This document shows positions 36,606-48,320 of a stretch of DNA of 64,000 nt, piece by piece. The DNA is taken from positions 183,449,678-183,513,677 of the forward strand of contig CM066728.1 of the NCBI GenBank assembly GCA_033961575.1, read 5' to 3'. Position 1 is the first letter of the stretch. Each line of letters starts with the position of its first letter. A program made the position numbers and the translations under genes. The DNA is from Aselliscus stoliczkanus (taxonomy: Eukaryota > Chordata > Mammalia > Chiroptera > Hipposideridae). Under the pieces are notes generated by a model. It ran no database searches. It was given only the letters and a program-made list of their open reading frames with translations, and was not told the origin of the DNA.

Positions 36606-37046
36606 CGCTGGCAGAGTGGCGCATTGGTTAAGAGCTGGCTTGGGATGCCAGCGGCCTCAGTTCAGATCCCACATATCAGGGCCAGTGATGCTGCCCTCTA
36701 CAGCTAACAACAACTTCACCTAAAGCTGGGCTGTTTGAGCCCCAGCAATGATGTAGGCTGCAGCCCCTGCTGCAGTGGGCTGCCATGGGCTACAGTGAGT
36801 GGTGGGCAGCCAGCGTGAGTGGCTGGCAGCCAGCGTGAGCTGCCAATAGCCATGGTGAGTGACCATCCAGAGGCCAACGACCGATCTGCCTCATCTAGGA
36901 AGAGCACAATGATGATACCAACATGGGCCAGTGAAGCAACGTCCTCCGCAGCTAGACTGAAGAACAAAAGCACAGCAACTTGTCTGTTACCCTTCCCTGA
37001 TTCCCCAATGCTGTTTCCCTCCCCGAATTCACAATAAAATCTTTTT
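36606..37046 (+). mobile_element. Long tRNA-headed SINE
   Basis: Head with GTGGCGCATTGGTTAAGAGC, a CAGTTCAGATCCC B-box region, GGGCCAGTGATGCTGCCCTCTA, full body and an AATAAAATCTTT end. TSD AAAAATCA[C/T]AG at about 36595-36605 and 37048-37058. Confidence 0.92.
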
Positions 37047-37064
37047 AAAAAATCATAGTTTAGG

Positions 37065-37300
37065 TAAAACTTTTATGGTGCTTTTTATATGTCAGGCACC
37101 CACTTAAATACTTTATATATATATGAACTCATTGAGCCCTTAAAAAACCTCACAAAGTTGAACTATTATGTTCCCCATTTACAGATGAAGCAACTAAGGT
37201 CCTGATAGGTTGTGCAACTTGCTTCCACATCACAGAACTAGAGAGTGGCCAAGTTTAGGTTCAGCCTAGAAATGCTCTTTCTCTGAATCCCTGCTTTCAC
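37065..37300 (-). repeat. MIR
   Basis: Antisense MIR: 'tgtcaggcacccacttaaatac', 'ccccatttacagatgaagcaactaagg', 'cacatcacagaactagagagtggcc'. Confidence 0.75.
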
Positions 37301-37309
37301 CTGCTTTCT

Positions 37310-39413
37310 TTCATAAATGGACTTGGGTGAAGGATCTAGAATTTGTGTCTAGATTAATGAAAGAAAGACTGAACTGCTTCCTGAGGAAAACATGGTATTC
37401 TGAACATTGACGATTGTAACTTATTAGTATGTCTCTCAAACTGAGTTCCTCTGTTTAGAACAAAGCGAAGTCATGGATAAAAACAATATGTTGTGGATGG
37501 AATTAAAAGAAACTTATTTAATTGTGAGGTCAGTGTTTTAAATTTATTAATGGCCTGATTTATTTTTCTGTATCCCTCATATTTAGTGTATATACAAATC
37601 TCTGTTTAGACATTTGGCTTTCTTGTTCAATTTCTATTTTCTATGTATTATTTTTCTACCTATCACCTCAGGCAAAAATATAAAAAAGTCAAACAAACAA
37701 CAACAACAAAAGCACCCTGTGTGACATCCAATCAAAATAATATAACAAAAGAGATCCATCTTTCTTCATATTCTTTTATAGCACATAATATATTCATTTT
37801 TAATATCCAATTTGGACATCTGCCTATGTCATTGTGGGATTGCTATGATCACCAGATTAAGAGACCTGGTTTATGTGCATTACTCAAACATCAGCTGGCT
37901 ATATATCCTATGCCCTTTAATGTTATAAAGAAACAAGCAAACCAAACTAACCAACAAAAATCCTGCCACCACCATTATCAACTGGCTGATGTGAGCATTT
38001 TGGTGGACATCTCACCCCTCAGTCCCGCCCTTGAGAATTCTTGGATGGCTTAAGTTTCAGTCACCGTTGCTTTGATATCTGATTTTCCTCTGAATTTTAA
38101 ATCTCTCCGATTTTCCTCTGAATTTTAAATCTCATTTCCTGCAACTTTTCTTTTTTTCTGTATCAAGTCTATCCTTGCCCTTTTGCCCAGGTAACATTAG
38201 CTAAAGCATTTCTGTACTTCAAGATTTTCTTGAGGGTTTTGGGGCATCAGAAGTTGGTTGTGTTGCCTGCCAACACTGCACATGAACTACATCTGCTTCT
38301 TAGACATCCCGATTTTTAAAGGCTGCAGGCATTCCCACCACAGGTCTTTCTCAATGATCGTTTTCTCAGGGGCTTCAACCTTCAGCTCTCTAGCTAGGCG
38401 GCTTCTGTTCTTTTTAAATTGTGTCATAGCTACCCAAATTCTGATTTTCTCCTCCCGTTTTTCCATGTCCTTTATGCGATTCTTAGAAAAGCAGGCTGGG
38501 AAGGTTTATGGCATGACAAACTTTCCTTCATCTACAAACAGATGGACTTGACCTACTACCATCAATGCCCCTAGAACAGGGATGGTTCCATTTCTAAAAG
38601 GTAAGATTACATAAGTTCCAACTGAGGAAAGAGTGAAAGCATGAAGCATCCTGGAAAATGTTTACATCTTCCTCTAGGTTATAAGACATTATATAGGCTT
38701 GCTATTTTAAATAATTTCTTTTAGAAAATAGAGGAAGCTAGTCGCTCAGTGACCTATATGAGAAATGGAAAGCTATAATTGAAAGTTACTTTGTACAATT
38801 ATCCTGGTTATGAAACAAAGTATTGAATCACCTCACCACCAGGGAAGATTGTGTTCATGGACCTTCACTGTGGAGTGACCTCTGTTGGCCTATCTTAATT
38901 CAGAAAGCAGAAGCTGTGACTATTAGGACTTTTGTAACCAAAGGGAAGAAATCTTACCAGTATATTACTGTGACAGTTATGGAGGTAATATCTGATTATT
39001 CTTTATTGCTTTGAGTAGAAAAATACTTTTTAACTGGCATTTGTGCCTTGGAGTTATAAATCTCTAACTTAGTGCTTTATAAAAGGAACCAACTAATTAT
39101 ATAGGGCAATGGCAAGGAGACATACTCTCTGATATTTGGCTAAGAATCCCTAAACTTAAAACAACGAAAACAACAACACCCCCAAAAACCAACCAAGCAA
39201 CCAACCAAACAAACAAACAAAAGAATCCCTAAAACTTTCCCCAAGTCTCAAATTCCAAGTCCAGCTTAATTTTATCTGCATAGTAATTCCCATCTCCTTC
39301 ATTGACCTCCCTCTTTTTTACCTTCCCATCCTTTCCCTGGGCTAGCCAATCTTTTCACATCAAAATCACCCATCAAGACGTTTTGTAAAACAAAAATAAG
39401 TTCTCATGCTTTG
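37310..39413. other. Unassigned stretch with a small tandem duplication
   Basis: A 136-codon open frame at 37643-38053 (+) shows no recognisable domain and contains low-complexity Asn/Gln/Thr runs. A 28-bp tandem duplication lies at 38081-38133. 38225-38565 on the minus strand reads with a Glu/Lys-rich pattern that might be a decayed coding copy, but I cannot name it. Confidence 0.35.
38081..38133. repeat. Two-copy 28-bp tandem duplication
   Basis: A 25-bp perfect match starting GATTTTCCTCTGAATTTTAA at 38081 and again at 38109. Confidence 0.95.
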
Positions 39414-39419
39414 ATTCAT

Positions 39420-40477
39420 TGTTGGGAGCCATCAGCACCCCAATATGTGACAAGGTTTCATGCTCGTTTGTAGTCTCCACTTCTGTGAACACATGTGCCT
39501 TTCCTCTACATCAGATCCTATAGGAGACAGTACTTTCACTGCATTTATGACAAGTTCCTGTGGTACCCCAATGAGAGATGGCTGTGTAAGTCAATGACGG
39601 GTAAGATTTCCTAAGAGGAGACAACCCAAGCCAGGCTACAGTCCCCATGGGGACCCAAGGACTGAAAAAGAGGGGATCTCAAGCCTATTGGAAACTGAGG
39701 TACAGATCTCTGGCCACATAGGCCAAAAGCCTGTCTGTGAGAAACTGACAGCCTGCCTGTGAGAAACTGATGATAACATCAGCCCCTGAGCTCACTTGCC
39801 TAAGATAATCACAGTGAAAAGTCTCCCTAAAGACCAAAGGTCTCCAGGCCATGAAAGTTCCGATAAGAGACACTTACTGACCATGAGCTATGTTAATCAA
39901 TAGCCTTATTTGAATTCTTTGCCTTGTACATTGTTGTAACAACAGATACTGAAGCTTTGACTGAGAAACAGAAGCTACCCTCTATTGTAATAACTATAGC
40001 CCTCTGTAGGATAAGAAATGTCTGAAACCCCCTTTTGGCTTCTAAGTAATCTCATAGGAACAGACTTTAGATGTGGCCACTCCTAGTCTCTTAGTAATAG
40101 TTCAGATATGCGCCCTGTGAGTCTTACGATTGTGTATTATCTGTTGGAATTTGGGATAGTTACTAGATAGTCAAGGTAGTCATGGTAACCATTCTTTAGG
40201 TGATAAGTAGAAATTGAGTTTGGGTCACAAGGAGAACATCATATTAAAAGATAAGGTAATCCTTAAACGTAGAATAGGTCACAGTTTACCCTGGAGAGAA
40301 CAATTACAAGGAAGTAAAGACTGTGAAAGCTCTGAGAAAGAAAAAACATCAAATTCATGTGAAACGTAACTTGTAATTGAGGTAATGGTCAAGAGTCCCT
40401 ATAAAAGGTGACATGCTGTAACAATAAAGTGTGACACTCCTCCAAAACTCTTTCTGGTGTCTCCACTCTCTCTTCCT

Positions 40478-40564
<87 letters not shown>

Positions 40565-40636
40565 CTCTTCTTTTTCCTTGCCAACTCTGTCCCACCCGAG
40601 GGAATCCCTGGACTCCGCGGAGGCTGGACCCCCACA
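39420..40636 (+). mobile_element. Solo LTR with exact 6-bp TSD (ERV2-like)
   Basis: Begins TGTTGGGAGCC and ends GGACCCCCACA, flanked by identical ATTCAT at 39414-39419 and 40637-40642. It has a TATA box (TATAAAAG, 40400-40407) and AATAAA (40423-40428) in the correct order. A 22-bp-period direct repeat (GCCTG[T/C]CTGTGAGAAACTGA at 39729 and 39751) lies in the U3 side. A long (CTTT)n tract expands the R-U5 part. A 6-bp TSD and a TGTTGGGAGCC start fit class II (betaretrovirus-like) ERVs. No internal genes remain, as expected after LTR-LTR recombination. Confidence 0.82.
40475..40572. repeat. (CTTT)n microsatellite inside the LTR
   Basis: More than 20 CTTT units between TCCACTCTCTC and TTTTTCCTTGCC. 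It generates long low-complexity Lys/Glu/Arg and Phe/Leu/Ser frames on the two strands that are not genes. Confidence 0.98.
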
Positions 40637-41009
40637 ATTCATTATGTGGCTTTCTATAAATAACAGTTTTACCCCTCAGTGCTGCAGGGTCAGGCCACGC
40701 AGCACTGCATCCTAACACTGGGAATTGCAGTCTCCCATGGCCCACTTTTTGTTACTTGAGTTGTCAACCTCTTCTTCCTTCTCCTCCTCATTCTTTAGAT
40801 TATCCACTTTTTAGCACTTTCCTACCCTGTTTAAGTATTCTCATCTGAAAGATACAAAGTCCTCATTGGTGTATTTTAAGAAATATTTGCTGAACCAAAT
40901 CAAAAAACATGAGCATAGCACTTACAGAGAGCATCATTTACGCTAACATGTAGACATCCAAAATGGAGTTGAGGAAGACAGGCAAGGCTGCTGGTTGCAT
41001 GTTCAGTGT

Positions 41010-41202
41010 ATCTTTTCTCTTTTTTTTTTTTTTTTTTAATTGGGGAATAGTGTGTTGTTCCAGGACCCATCAGCTCCAAGTCAAGTAGTTTGTTTTCAAT
41101 CTAGTTGTGGAGGGCGCATCTCAGTGGCCCATGTGAGGATCGAACTGGCAAACTTGGTGTTATGAGCACTGCGCTCTACCCAACTGAGCTAACCAGCCAC
41201 CC
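41010..41202 (-). mobile_element. VES-like tRNA-derived SINE
   Basis: On the minus strand: GGTGGCTGGTTAGCTCAGTT with a clear tRNA-type A box, AGTTCGATCCTC B box, CATGGGCCACTGAGATGCGC, CCTCCACAACTAGATTGAA and an A tail. TSD CATGTTCAGTGT, 12 bp perfect, at 40998-41009 and 41203-41214. The head differs from the GGGCCGGCC-type SINEs. Confidence 0.93.
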
Positions 41203-41315
41203 CATGTTCAGTGTTTTTGACTAACATACTTTGTTTTATAAAATGCACCATTGTGGAGACAGTGTGAACCATGATGAGTTTTAAATAATGAAAAACATTA
41301 ATATTATAAAGTTTG

Positions 41316-41787
41316 GGCCAGAAGAGTGGCGCATTGGTTAAGAGCTGGCTTGGGACACCAGCAGCCCTGGTTTAGATCCCACATATGAGGGCCAGTGACA
41401 CTGCCCTCTACAACTAACAACAGCTCCACCTGGAGCTGGGCTGTGAGCCCGGGAGAGGGTGAAGGCTGAAGCCCCTGATGCAGTGGGCTGCCATAGGCTA
41501 CAGTGAGTGGCAGGCAGCCGATGTGAGCTGCCAATAGCCGCGATGAGTGACCATCCAGAGGCCAGGGACCCATCTGCCTCATCTGGGAAGAGAGCAATGA
41601 CAATACCAACATGGGCCAATGAAGCAACATCCTCCACAACTAGACTGAAAAACAAAAAGACAGCAACTTGTCTGTTCCCCTTCCTGGATTCCCCAATGCT
41701 GTTCCCCTTCCCCAATTCCCCAATAAAAATCTTCTAAAATAAATAAATAAATAAAAATAAAATTAGACCCTCACTTTTAAAAAATAT
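41316..41787 (+). mobile_element. Long tRNA-headed SINE with extra 3' sequence
   Basis: Full head (GTGGCGCATTGGTTAAGAGC, GTTTAGATCCC), body and CCAATAAAAATCTTC end. Perfect 15-bp TSD (ATATTATAAAGTTTG) at 41301-41315 and 41788-41802. Between the (AAAT)n tail and the right TSD lie about 30 bp of non-SINE sequence (TTAGACCCTCACTTTT then a second A-run). Confidence 0.93.
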
Positions 41788-41802
41788 ATATTATAAAGTT
41801 TG

Positions 41803-42776
41803 TTGAGGTGCAGGTGGCTTATGGTTTTGAAATATATTTTATTTTAATCATAGTAGATGAAAACCATACTTCTGATACCACTACTCCTATGAACATTTAT
41901 CTTAGCATTTCATTAATAAGAAGTATTCCCTCAAATGAAAGAAGAGGTTTTACTATATTATTTCTTTATTTTACCATTAAAATGACAAACAGAACGCCAT
42001 GAAGCATCTGTTATCAACCTTTATTCTCCTGGCTTTTTGATGTCCTAAAAATATTAATTGATATTGTTTATAGTTATTAGAAGCACAACTGCAATACATT
42101 TTTATCCACGCTGCCTTGTTGATTACACACAGTACATGCCAAAAACCCATAGTCAAAGCCTTCCAACTCTCTACTGGACTGTTGGCATTGTCCTGGTAAA
42201 TATCTTTCGTTGTTTTTATCTCCCCCCTCACTTAAGGGTTAATATATTTTTTTTCACCCCCTCCTCTTTTCCCCACCAGCTTGTTCTAAGAGGAAAAAAA
42301 AAAGCTAAGCAGAAGTGTGTTAAGTAGAAAATAGTGGGGGAAGATTCCAAAGCTAATATGCCCATCTTAATTCTAAATCCAATATGTCCTTATGAAATGC
42401 TAAATATTTTATGGAATCTCCAAAATCAAATGACAGCAGAGGAAGAGGTAGGATTAAAATAACAGAAGGATTTTTAAAAGACCCCAAAAACCTGGAAAAA
42501 GGAAAGTCAATTGTGTTTTGTGAGAAGAAATAATAGCTCTATTTATTAAGTAGAGATAAATTACTTTATCAAGTATTTATTACATACACATATAAATAGC
42601 ATCAGTCTACTCCATTCTGCCATTTTTCTAAGTACTCCGGAAAATAGGAACTTTTCAAAGTATTCCATGATTATAGCTTCCATCCTTTAAATATTTGCTT
42701 AATAGTATAAACAAAATTATGATTGCAGCGTTAGTGTTAATGATGAGAATTAGTACTGGAATTCATTTAATAAATC
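41803..42776. other. Unassigned AT-rich stretch
   Basis: No nameable repeat and no coding pattern. Confidence 0.5.
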
Positions 42777-42784
42777 CTCTATCC

Positions 42785-43016
42785 TGGGGGTCAGCAAACT
42801 GCGGCTCGCAAACCACATGTGGCTTTGGGTACGTATATGTGGCTCTGAGGTAAAATTGAAAATGAAAACAAAACTATCATAGATTCATTTATAAAAATTT
42901 TAAAGGATATTATTCATATAATGGTGATTTCATTTGTTTTATGGCTCTCAAATAATTTTTAAATCATTGTGAGGCACAGGACTGGCTCTTCTGTCTCAAA
43001 AGTTTGTTTACCCCTA
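42785..43016. mobile_element. Non-autonomous hAT transposon (MITE)
   Basis: Perfect 8-bp TSD CTCTATCC at 42777-42784 and 43017-43024. Termini TGGGGGTCAGCAAACT and, reversed, TAGGGGTAAACAAACT match at 13 of 16. Interior 'gcggctcgcaaaccacatgtggct' and 'atggctctcaaataat' recall bat nhAT families. No transposase frame. Confidence 0.88.
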
Positions 43017-43024
43017 CTCTATCC

Positions 43025-44349
43025 AAATTGATGCCAGTTCAAGACCTGGATTTAACAACAACAACAAAAATGTTTAAAGGGTTAATAAAAATCTCTTCAA
43101 AGGACTTTATCTTGTTGTAAATCATAATAATAACAAAAAAAAAGGTTAAAATTCTCTGTGTGTTCAAAAGTCAATTATTGCCAATTTCATCGGTTCCTCA
43201 AACATGGGATTTTCATTTAGGAGAGCCGACTCTACCTGCCAAAAGCCCATAAAATGGTCCCTTTCCGTCTGGTAAATGTTCCACAATGAAATTAGAACTG
43301 TTAGAAAATAATGAAAATCTATGGACATATGTATTTTGTGACTGAATGTGAAACTTTGTCAGTGATGTCTGATGTAAATTAGTTATTTAAGGACCAGATC
43401 AACACTTTTAGACCAGCAAAGTGAATTTCTATGTTATAATTCATGTAATTTCCTACTTCTAGGTGGAAGGAATTCAAACCCTTCCAGAGAAATAAGAGCT
43501 CCCATACTGCCAAACAGTGGTTCTTAAATATTTTTGGTGAGTGTCATGACCGTTTGGAAGATCAAATGAAAACTATAAACACTCAACCAGAAGAAAGATC
43601 ACAAAAAATTAGAAGCCACTTGAGCAGTTAAAAAAGAACAACAAAAAAGAACCCTATTTCAAATAGTTTTTTTAAAGATGGGTTCTACAGAATCCCTTAA
43701 TGCATTTAGCATTTCTCAAAAGGAAGCTCTTCCTTAATTTTAACATATAAATTTAAATAATTCCCCATAGGTTTATTTACCCAACTCTATATTACTGTTT
43801 TTTCTCCTTTGAAGATAGAAATGAATTTCACATGTAATTTTCTACCACTTTGGAAATGGGCCACAAAGGAGACGACAGCTCAACTAGAAAAAAATGGTTT
43901 GCCTTTTCCAATGTGCAAAGAAAATAAATTTTAAAATGTATATGTAATTAAATGTTTGTTTGTGCCCATGGGCACATTTAGGTATCACTCAGAAAAGGTG
44001 AACTGGAATATGTATTAGCATATAGATAATGTAAGAACCTGAAAAACAATGTATGAAATGTAATATGTATGGGTATGCTAGCTTCCTGACCCCTCCTTAC
44101 CTCCTCCTGAAAAACAAAACAAAACAGAAACTCATCCTCTGCATCATGAAAATTTTAATTATTTTATCAACTATTCTTAATTGAAGTAACATGATCTCCA
44201 AGGGCAGAAAGAACTTCCTAAGGCTCACAAAAGAGGAAAAATTCTGAGGTAGGGGAGAAGGGGACAACAGGATGGTCCTTGGAAAAATTAAGTTGTACAG
44301 AAATGATTAGTTACTCTTTCTAAAACAGGAGATAAGCTTTCAGAAGATG
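43025..44349. other. Unassigned non-coding stretch
   Basis: 43190-43460 is repeat-poor and of mixed composition and could be a conserved element. Nothing else recognisable. Confidence 0.4.
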
Positions 44350-44360
44350 CTTCTGGAATT

Positions 44361-44536
44361 TTTTTTTTAATTTAAGTTTATTGGGGTGACAATTGTTAGT
44401 AAAAGAACAAGACAAACAAATGAAGGAACAAAAACTCATAGACACAGACAATGGTTTAGGGGTTACCAGAGGGTCAGTGGGGAGGGGTTGGTAGATGAGG
44501 GTAAAGGGGATCAAATATATGGTAATGGGAGGAGAA
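44361..44536 (-). mobile_element. Very short L1 insertion with 5' inversion
   Basis: 44361-44402 is the reverse complement of the extreme L1 3' end with its A tail (TTTATTGGGGTGACAATTG on plus). From 44404 the sequence switches to sense-strand L1 3' UTR text ('aaactcatagacacagacaatgg', 'ggttaccagagggtcag', 'gatcaaatatatgg'). Flanking repeat CTTCTGGAA[A]TTTT at about 44350 and 44537. This head-to-head structure is the hallmark of twin priming. Confidence 0.75.
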
Positions 44537-44550
44537 CTTCTGGAAATTTT

Positions 44551-45781
44551 AATCTGGTTTACATTTAGTTGCTCCATTTGTTCCTAAGCTTCATGAATCA
44601 TTTCTTAAATGATGTGGAATTACTTTATTTTCTAACCATATCGAAGGTACTGCCAACCAAATGGTTTCCTCTCCTCTTGGAGGCCCTGGTTTTACATGGT
44701 GATGACTGTAAGAAGTCCTCTCAGACTCAGGAAACCCACAAGACTGTCTGCAATGACAGCTGCACAGGAGATCGTTCTTAGTAGTAGGCCGCCAACATCA
44801 TTTCTCCTGATTGATTCATAGCACAGGGACTTCCAGCTCACTTTGAAGCCTGTTGAAAATATTCTTGTCCATGTATTTTACCCCAAGCCAACGCATTTTA
44901 GACCTGCCCTTGGTTAGCTTTGATTGACAGAAAGGCTTTGGAAGCCACTGAAATCTTATTATAGAAAGGATTGAAATCTTATCTCTCTGAGTTCTTCAAT
45001 CTCTGTTGGGAGACCCAAAGCTCTGTCAAAAGACGTGTAGATACCTGTACTTGCAGCTGGGGTTTCTGTGGCAGATTCACAACCCTTGGGTTATTTGAGG
45101 TTTCTAAGTTAAGACCTGATGGAGAGAGGGACTTGGAGAGGTGGCTGTAATATGGACAATGCCCCTCTACATTTTTCCTGGAAATAAGAATTATCCTCGA
45201 GCTCTGTCATAGTTAATACAAACACAGAGTAATACAAATGAAGACTTAAATTGATGAGGCTCATGTATAAATTGATAAAGGAAGTTTGATGCATCATAAC
45301 ATTGAAATTTATCTAAATTCAATATTGTTAAACATTCTTAAAGATCAGATGAATTATACATGAAGTATATGGATTATTTGTCCCTGGCAAACAATGGTGA
45401 CATTTCTGTCTGTCACTTAGCATGACAAGGTTAGCATGTTTTATTCAAAAGTTTTAAACAGTAAAATGATTTGTATGCATTACTCTTTCTTTGGATTGTC
45501 AGGGAAAGCAGAAAGCAACACAGTTATTCTATGACATTGAGTCAGAATGTGCATAAAAAAATGACAAAACAGGATTGCCGCTGACATCTATAAAGCTCAT
45601 ACTTTGGTTTTCTAATCATCTGGTAGAAAAACAATAAAACCATAAAGACAGAAATATTTCCCTTCTACCCCCAAAAGAAACATGTCGTTGTATATTGAAA
45701 TGTAACAGATATTTTGACGTAATGAATATAGAATATTGAAGAGTGGGACTAGGTCCCTGGAAATAGTATGCTTTAGGTTTT
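44551..45781. other. Unassigned, repeat-poor stretch
   Basis: No nameable repeat. 45300-45600 is a mixed-composition block that could be a conserved non-coding element. Confidence 0.35.
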
Positions 45782-45795
45782 AAAGAAATTTAATG

Positions 45796-45902
45796 GGGCT
45801 GGCCGACTGGCGCGGTGGTTAAGTGCTGGCTTGGGAGGCCAGTAGCCCTGGTTCGGTCCCACATATGAGGGCCAGTGACACTGCCCTCAAAAAAAAAAAA
45901 AA
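45796..45902 (+). mobile_element. Short tRNA-headed SINE (head-only)
   Basis: Perfect 14-bp TSD (AAAGAAATTTAATG) at 45782-45795 and 45903-45916. GGGCTGGCCGACTGGCGCGG head, GGTTCGGTCCC B box, ends GACACTGCCCTC plus A tail. Confidence 0.94.
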
Positions 45903-45916
45903 AAAGAAATTTAATG

Positions 45917-48190
45917 ACAGAATATTTATTAGAATATTTCTTTTTTTTGATAAATAGGATAAGAGTCAGACAATGTTGCTCCTTTCATTGTTAAAATACT
46001 CTGCAGTGATGGGATGGAACAGGAATTGATGAGATTATTGGGCTCTGTGCCCTCTGTGTATATGCGATGAGCATATAGAAAGAAATGAACAGCAGAGTAG
46101 GAGGTGCTGTTGAATATTGGGCAGAGACAGAGGACTTCTGTGACTCGTCTACAGTTTCGTTCACAGCCATCTGACACTGGAGGGTCTCAAAGTTAAGTTC
46201 TGATGGAGTGAGTCAGGAGAAGAGGCAGCTCCTGGGGCAGACTAAGGTCATCTCTCCACCTCACCTTTCCCTTCTCCATTAAGGGCACAAGGGGAACACT
46301 CCACTCTTTCTATGCTCTTCCTCCTCTCCTGGGGTTCTAAAGCAGAAATGAGTTTGGGCGACAATTGTGCTAGGTTGCAATAAGGCAGGACCTGGGGATC
46401 TTTGTGCCATGTTACTATCCAGGGACAAAAACTACCTGGGCCTTTTTATTCAGCCCCTTGCATTCACAGGTGGTTTAGGGACCTCGAACTGTAGCAGCCA
46501 TTTCACCCACAACATCCCACTGGCACTTTCTGAGAATATACCAGGAACCAGTGACTCTGTTGGGAATAAAATGATGACTAAAACAAGTGCTTGCTTTTGA
46601 AATGTTAGCATCAGAGGAAGCACCAGTAAGCACAGTGGTGATACAGGTGCTGTTGTGGCTTATTGTCCAAGGTGAGTGGATAGGGAAGAAAAGGGGAACA
46701 AACGGGGGAGGGACTAGAAAAACCAAACCTTACTGTTTCTCGTCCCTCCACTTCATACCTTGGGATGTTAACCACAGAAGAGGATATTTTCTTTCATGGT
46801 ATCCAGCAATATGTTTACTACAGCTTCAAAAATATTAACATTCCACATATATGCATGCGTTTTGTTTTTCCTCCATTCCCGCCCAGGACCTGAAAAAAAG
46901 TGAGCTCTTTAGAGTATGTATTAAGCTTTCCCTATCACTGTAACAGCTAATGGCTATAATTGATTATAACCTGTGTAAGACAAAAGACTGAAGTTTGCTT
47001 TTTATTCCCTGGAATTATTTAATAGAGACCTTACAATGAAAGAAAGAAGAAACATTAATGTATACTCCAATTTGTGGGGTATATATTTACCTCACATTGA
47101 GTCGGAAACCCATCAATGTTAATATGTGCAATACCAGCTATAATGTAGATAATTAATGATATTTATTGCTATTTCACTTTAATTATGCATAAAAACTATA
47201 TCTCTTTCAATCCTTATCTCAATCATCTTCCATATGCCCCCAAGATATCTAGCATCAATCCAAATGGTTTGAAGGAATAAAAGAACTGCATAGTTTTCAA
47301 AGAGATGTATCCTGACTCAGTAAGCAAATTTATAGAGATAGTTAGAAGCTAATTATAATAACCAATTGCCAAAAAGGGGTTTACAGGTGCCACCAAAATT
47401 TTGGGATGCTATGCAGCCTTGCTGGACTGTCATTTTAAGAAATGTCTCCTTAGAGGAAAATGTTTCCAGGAATACTGACCTTTCTGGGTTTTGTTTTTTT
47501 TTTGCATGAAATGAGGTGATCTAAGAGAAGCCATCTTCCAAGTAAATGTGGTGAGCCTTTAGTTTGAAATATTCATCATGTTTTTTGTTGTGAACAGCCA
47601 AACCACTTCGAAAATTCAGTTTGCTGGTCTATTCAGCGTATTCATTTCATGCAAATCCCAATGTGCATAAAATGAACAAAAGACTTCCTTTCTATTTGTA
47701 TGCATTGTTAGTTTTCTATTCCATTTTCATTCCCAAATTTGTTTTTCTCTCTTTCCATATTAATACTTTATTCATTCTTTTGACAAATATTTGTTGTGTC
47801 CCTTGGCATAACGAGGCACCAAGAAGAATGATACCATCCTAGCATGGTAGTCGGAATGACCTACAGGTTTCGTTTTTTCTTATTTTTTAGGTGCACCATT
47901 AGAGGATGCTTGGAGCTTTCTAAGGCAACACTATGATGAGAGGGAAAAATGGTCTTTCCAGTTATGTGTGTCTGCTATGAGCATGGCTTGGGGCTTATTG
48001 CCTTGCTGACTCTGGAAGTGGGAAGAGTATGCATTTGGACATCAAACAGCTATGGATTCTGATTCATGCTCTGATCCTCGCAAGAGCTAACCTCGAGCAA
48101 ATTACTCCTCATCCTGAGAGTTTCATATATAAAAGGAGGATACCTCCTTTATAGTGTTAAATGAGTTACCAGAGAATATCAATAGGACCC
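45917..48190. other. Unassigned non-coding stretch
   Basis: Possible old MIR/L2 pieces near 46510-46650, 47705-47830 and 48060-48150, too diverged to call firmly. No coding evidence. Confidence 0.4.
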
Positions 48191-48210
48191 CCTCACAAAG
48201 CCATCATTCT

Positions 48211-48320
48211 AGGGCCAGCCGAGTGGCGTGGTGGTTAAGCGCTGGTTTGGGAAGCCAGCGCCCCAGTTCGGTCCCACATGTGAGGGCCAGTGACACTGCC
48301 CTCAAAAAAAAAAAAAAAAA
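48211..48320 (+). mobile_element. Short tRNA-headed SINE (head-only)
   Basis: Perfect 14-bp TSD (AAAGCCATCATTCT) at 48197-48210 and 48321-48334. A-box-like TGGCGTGGTGGTTAAG, B-box-like AGTTCGGTCCC, ends GACACTGCCCTC plus about 20 A. Confidence 0.95.

Noticed and set aside
37643..38053. 136-codon plus-strand frame
   Set aside because: Low-complexity Gln/Asn/Thr segments, no family, no supporting signals.
40355..40745. Long Lys/Glu/Arg and Phe/Leu/Ser frames
   Set aside because: Produced by the CTTT microsatellite inside the solo LTR; low complexity on both strands.
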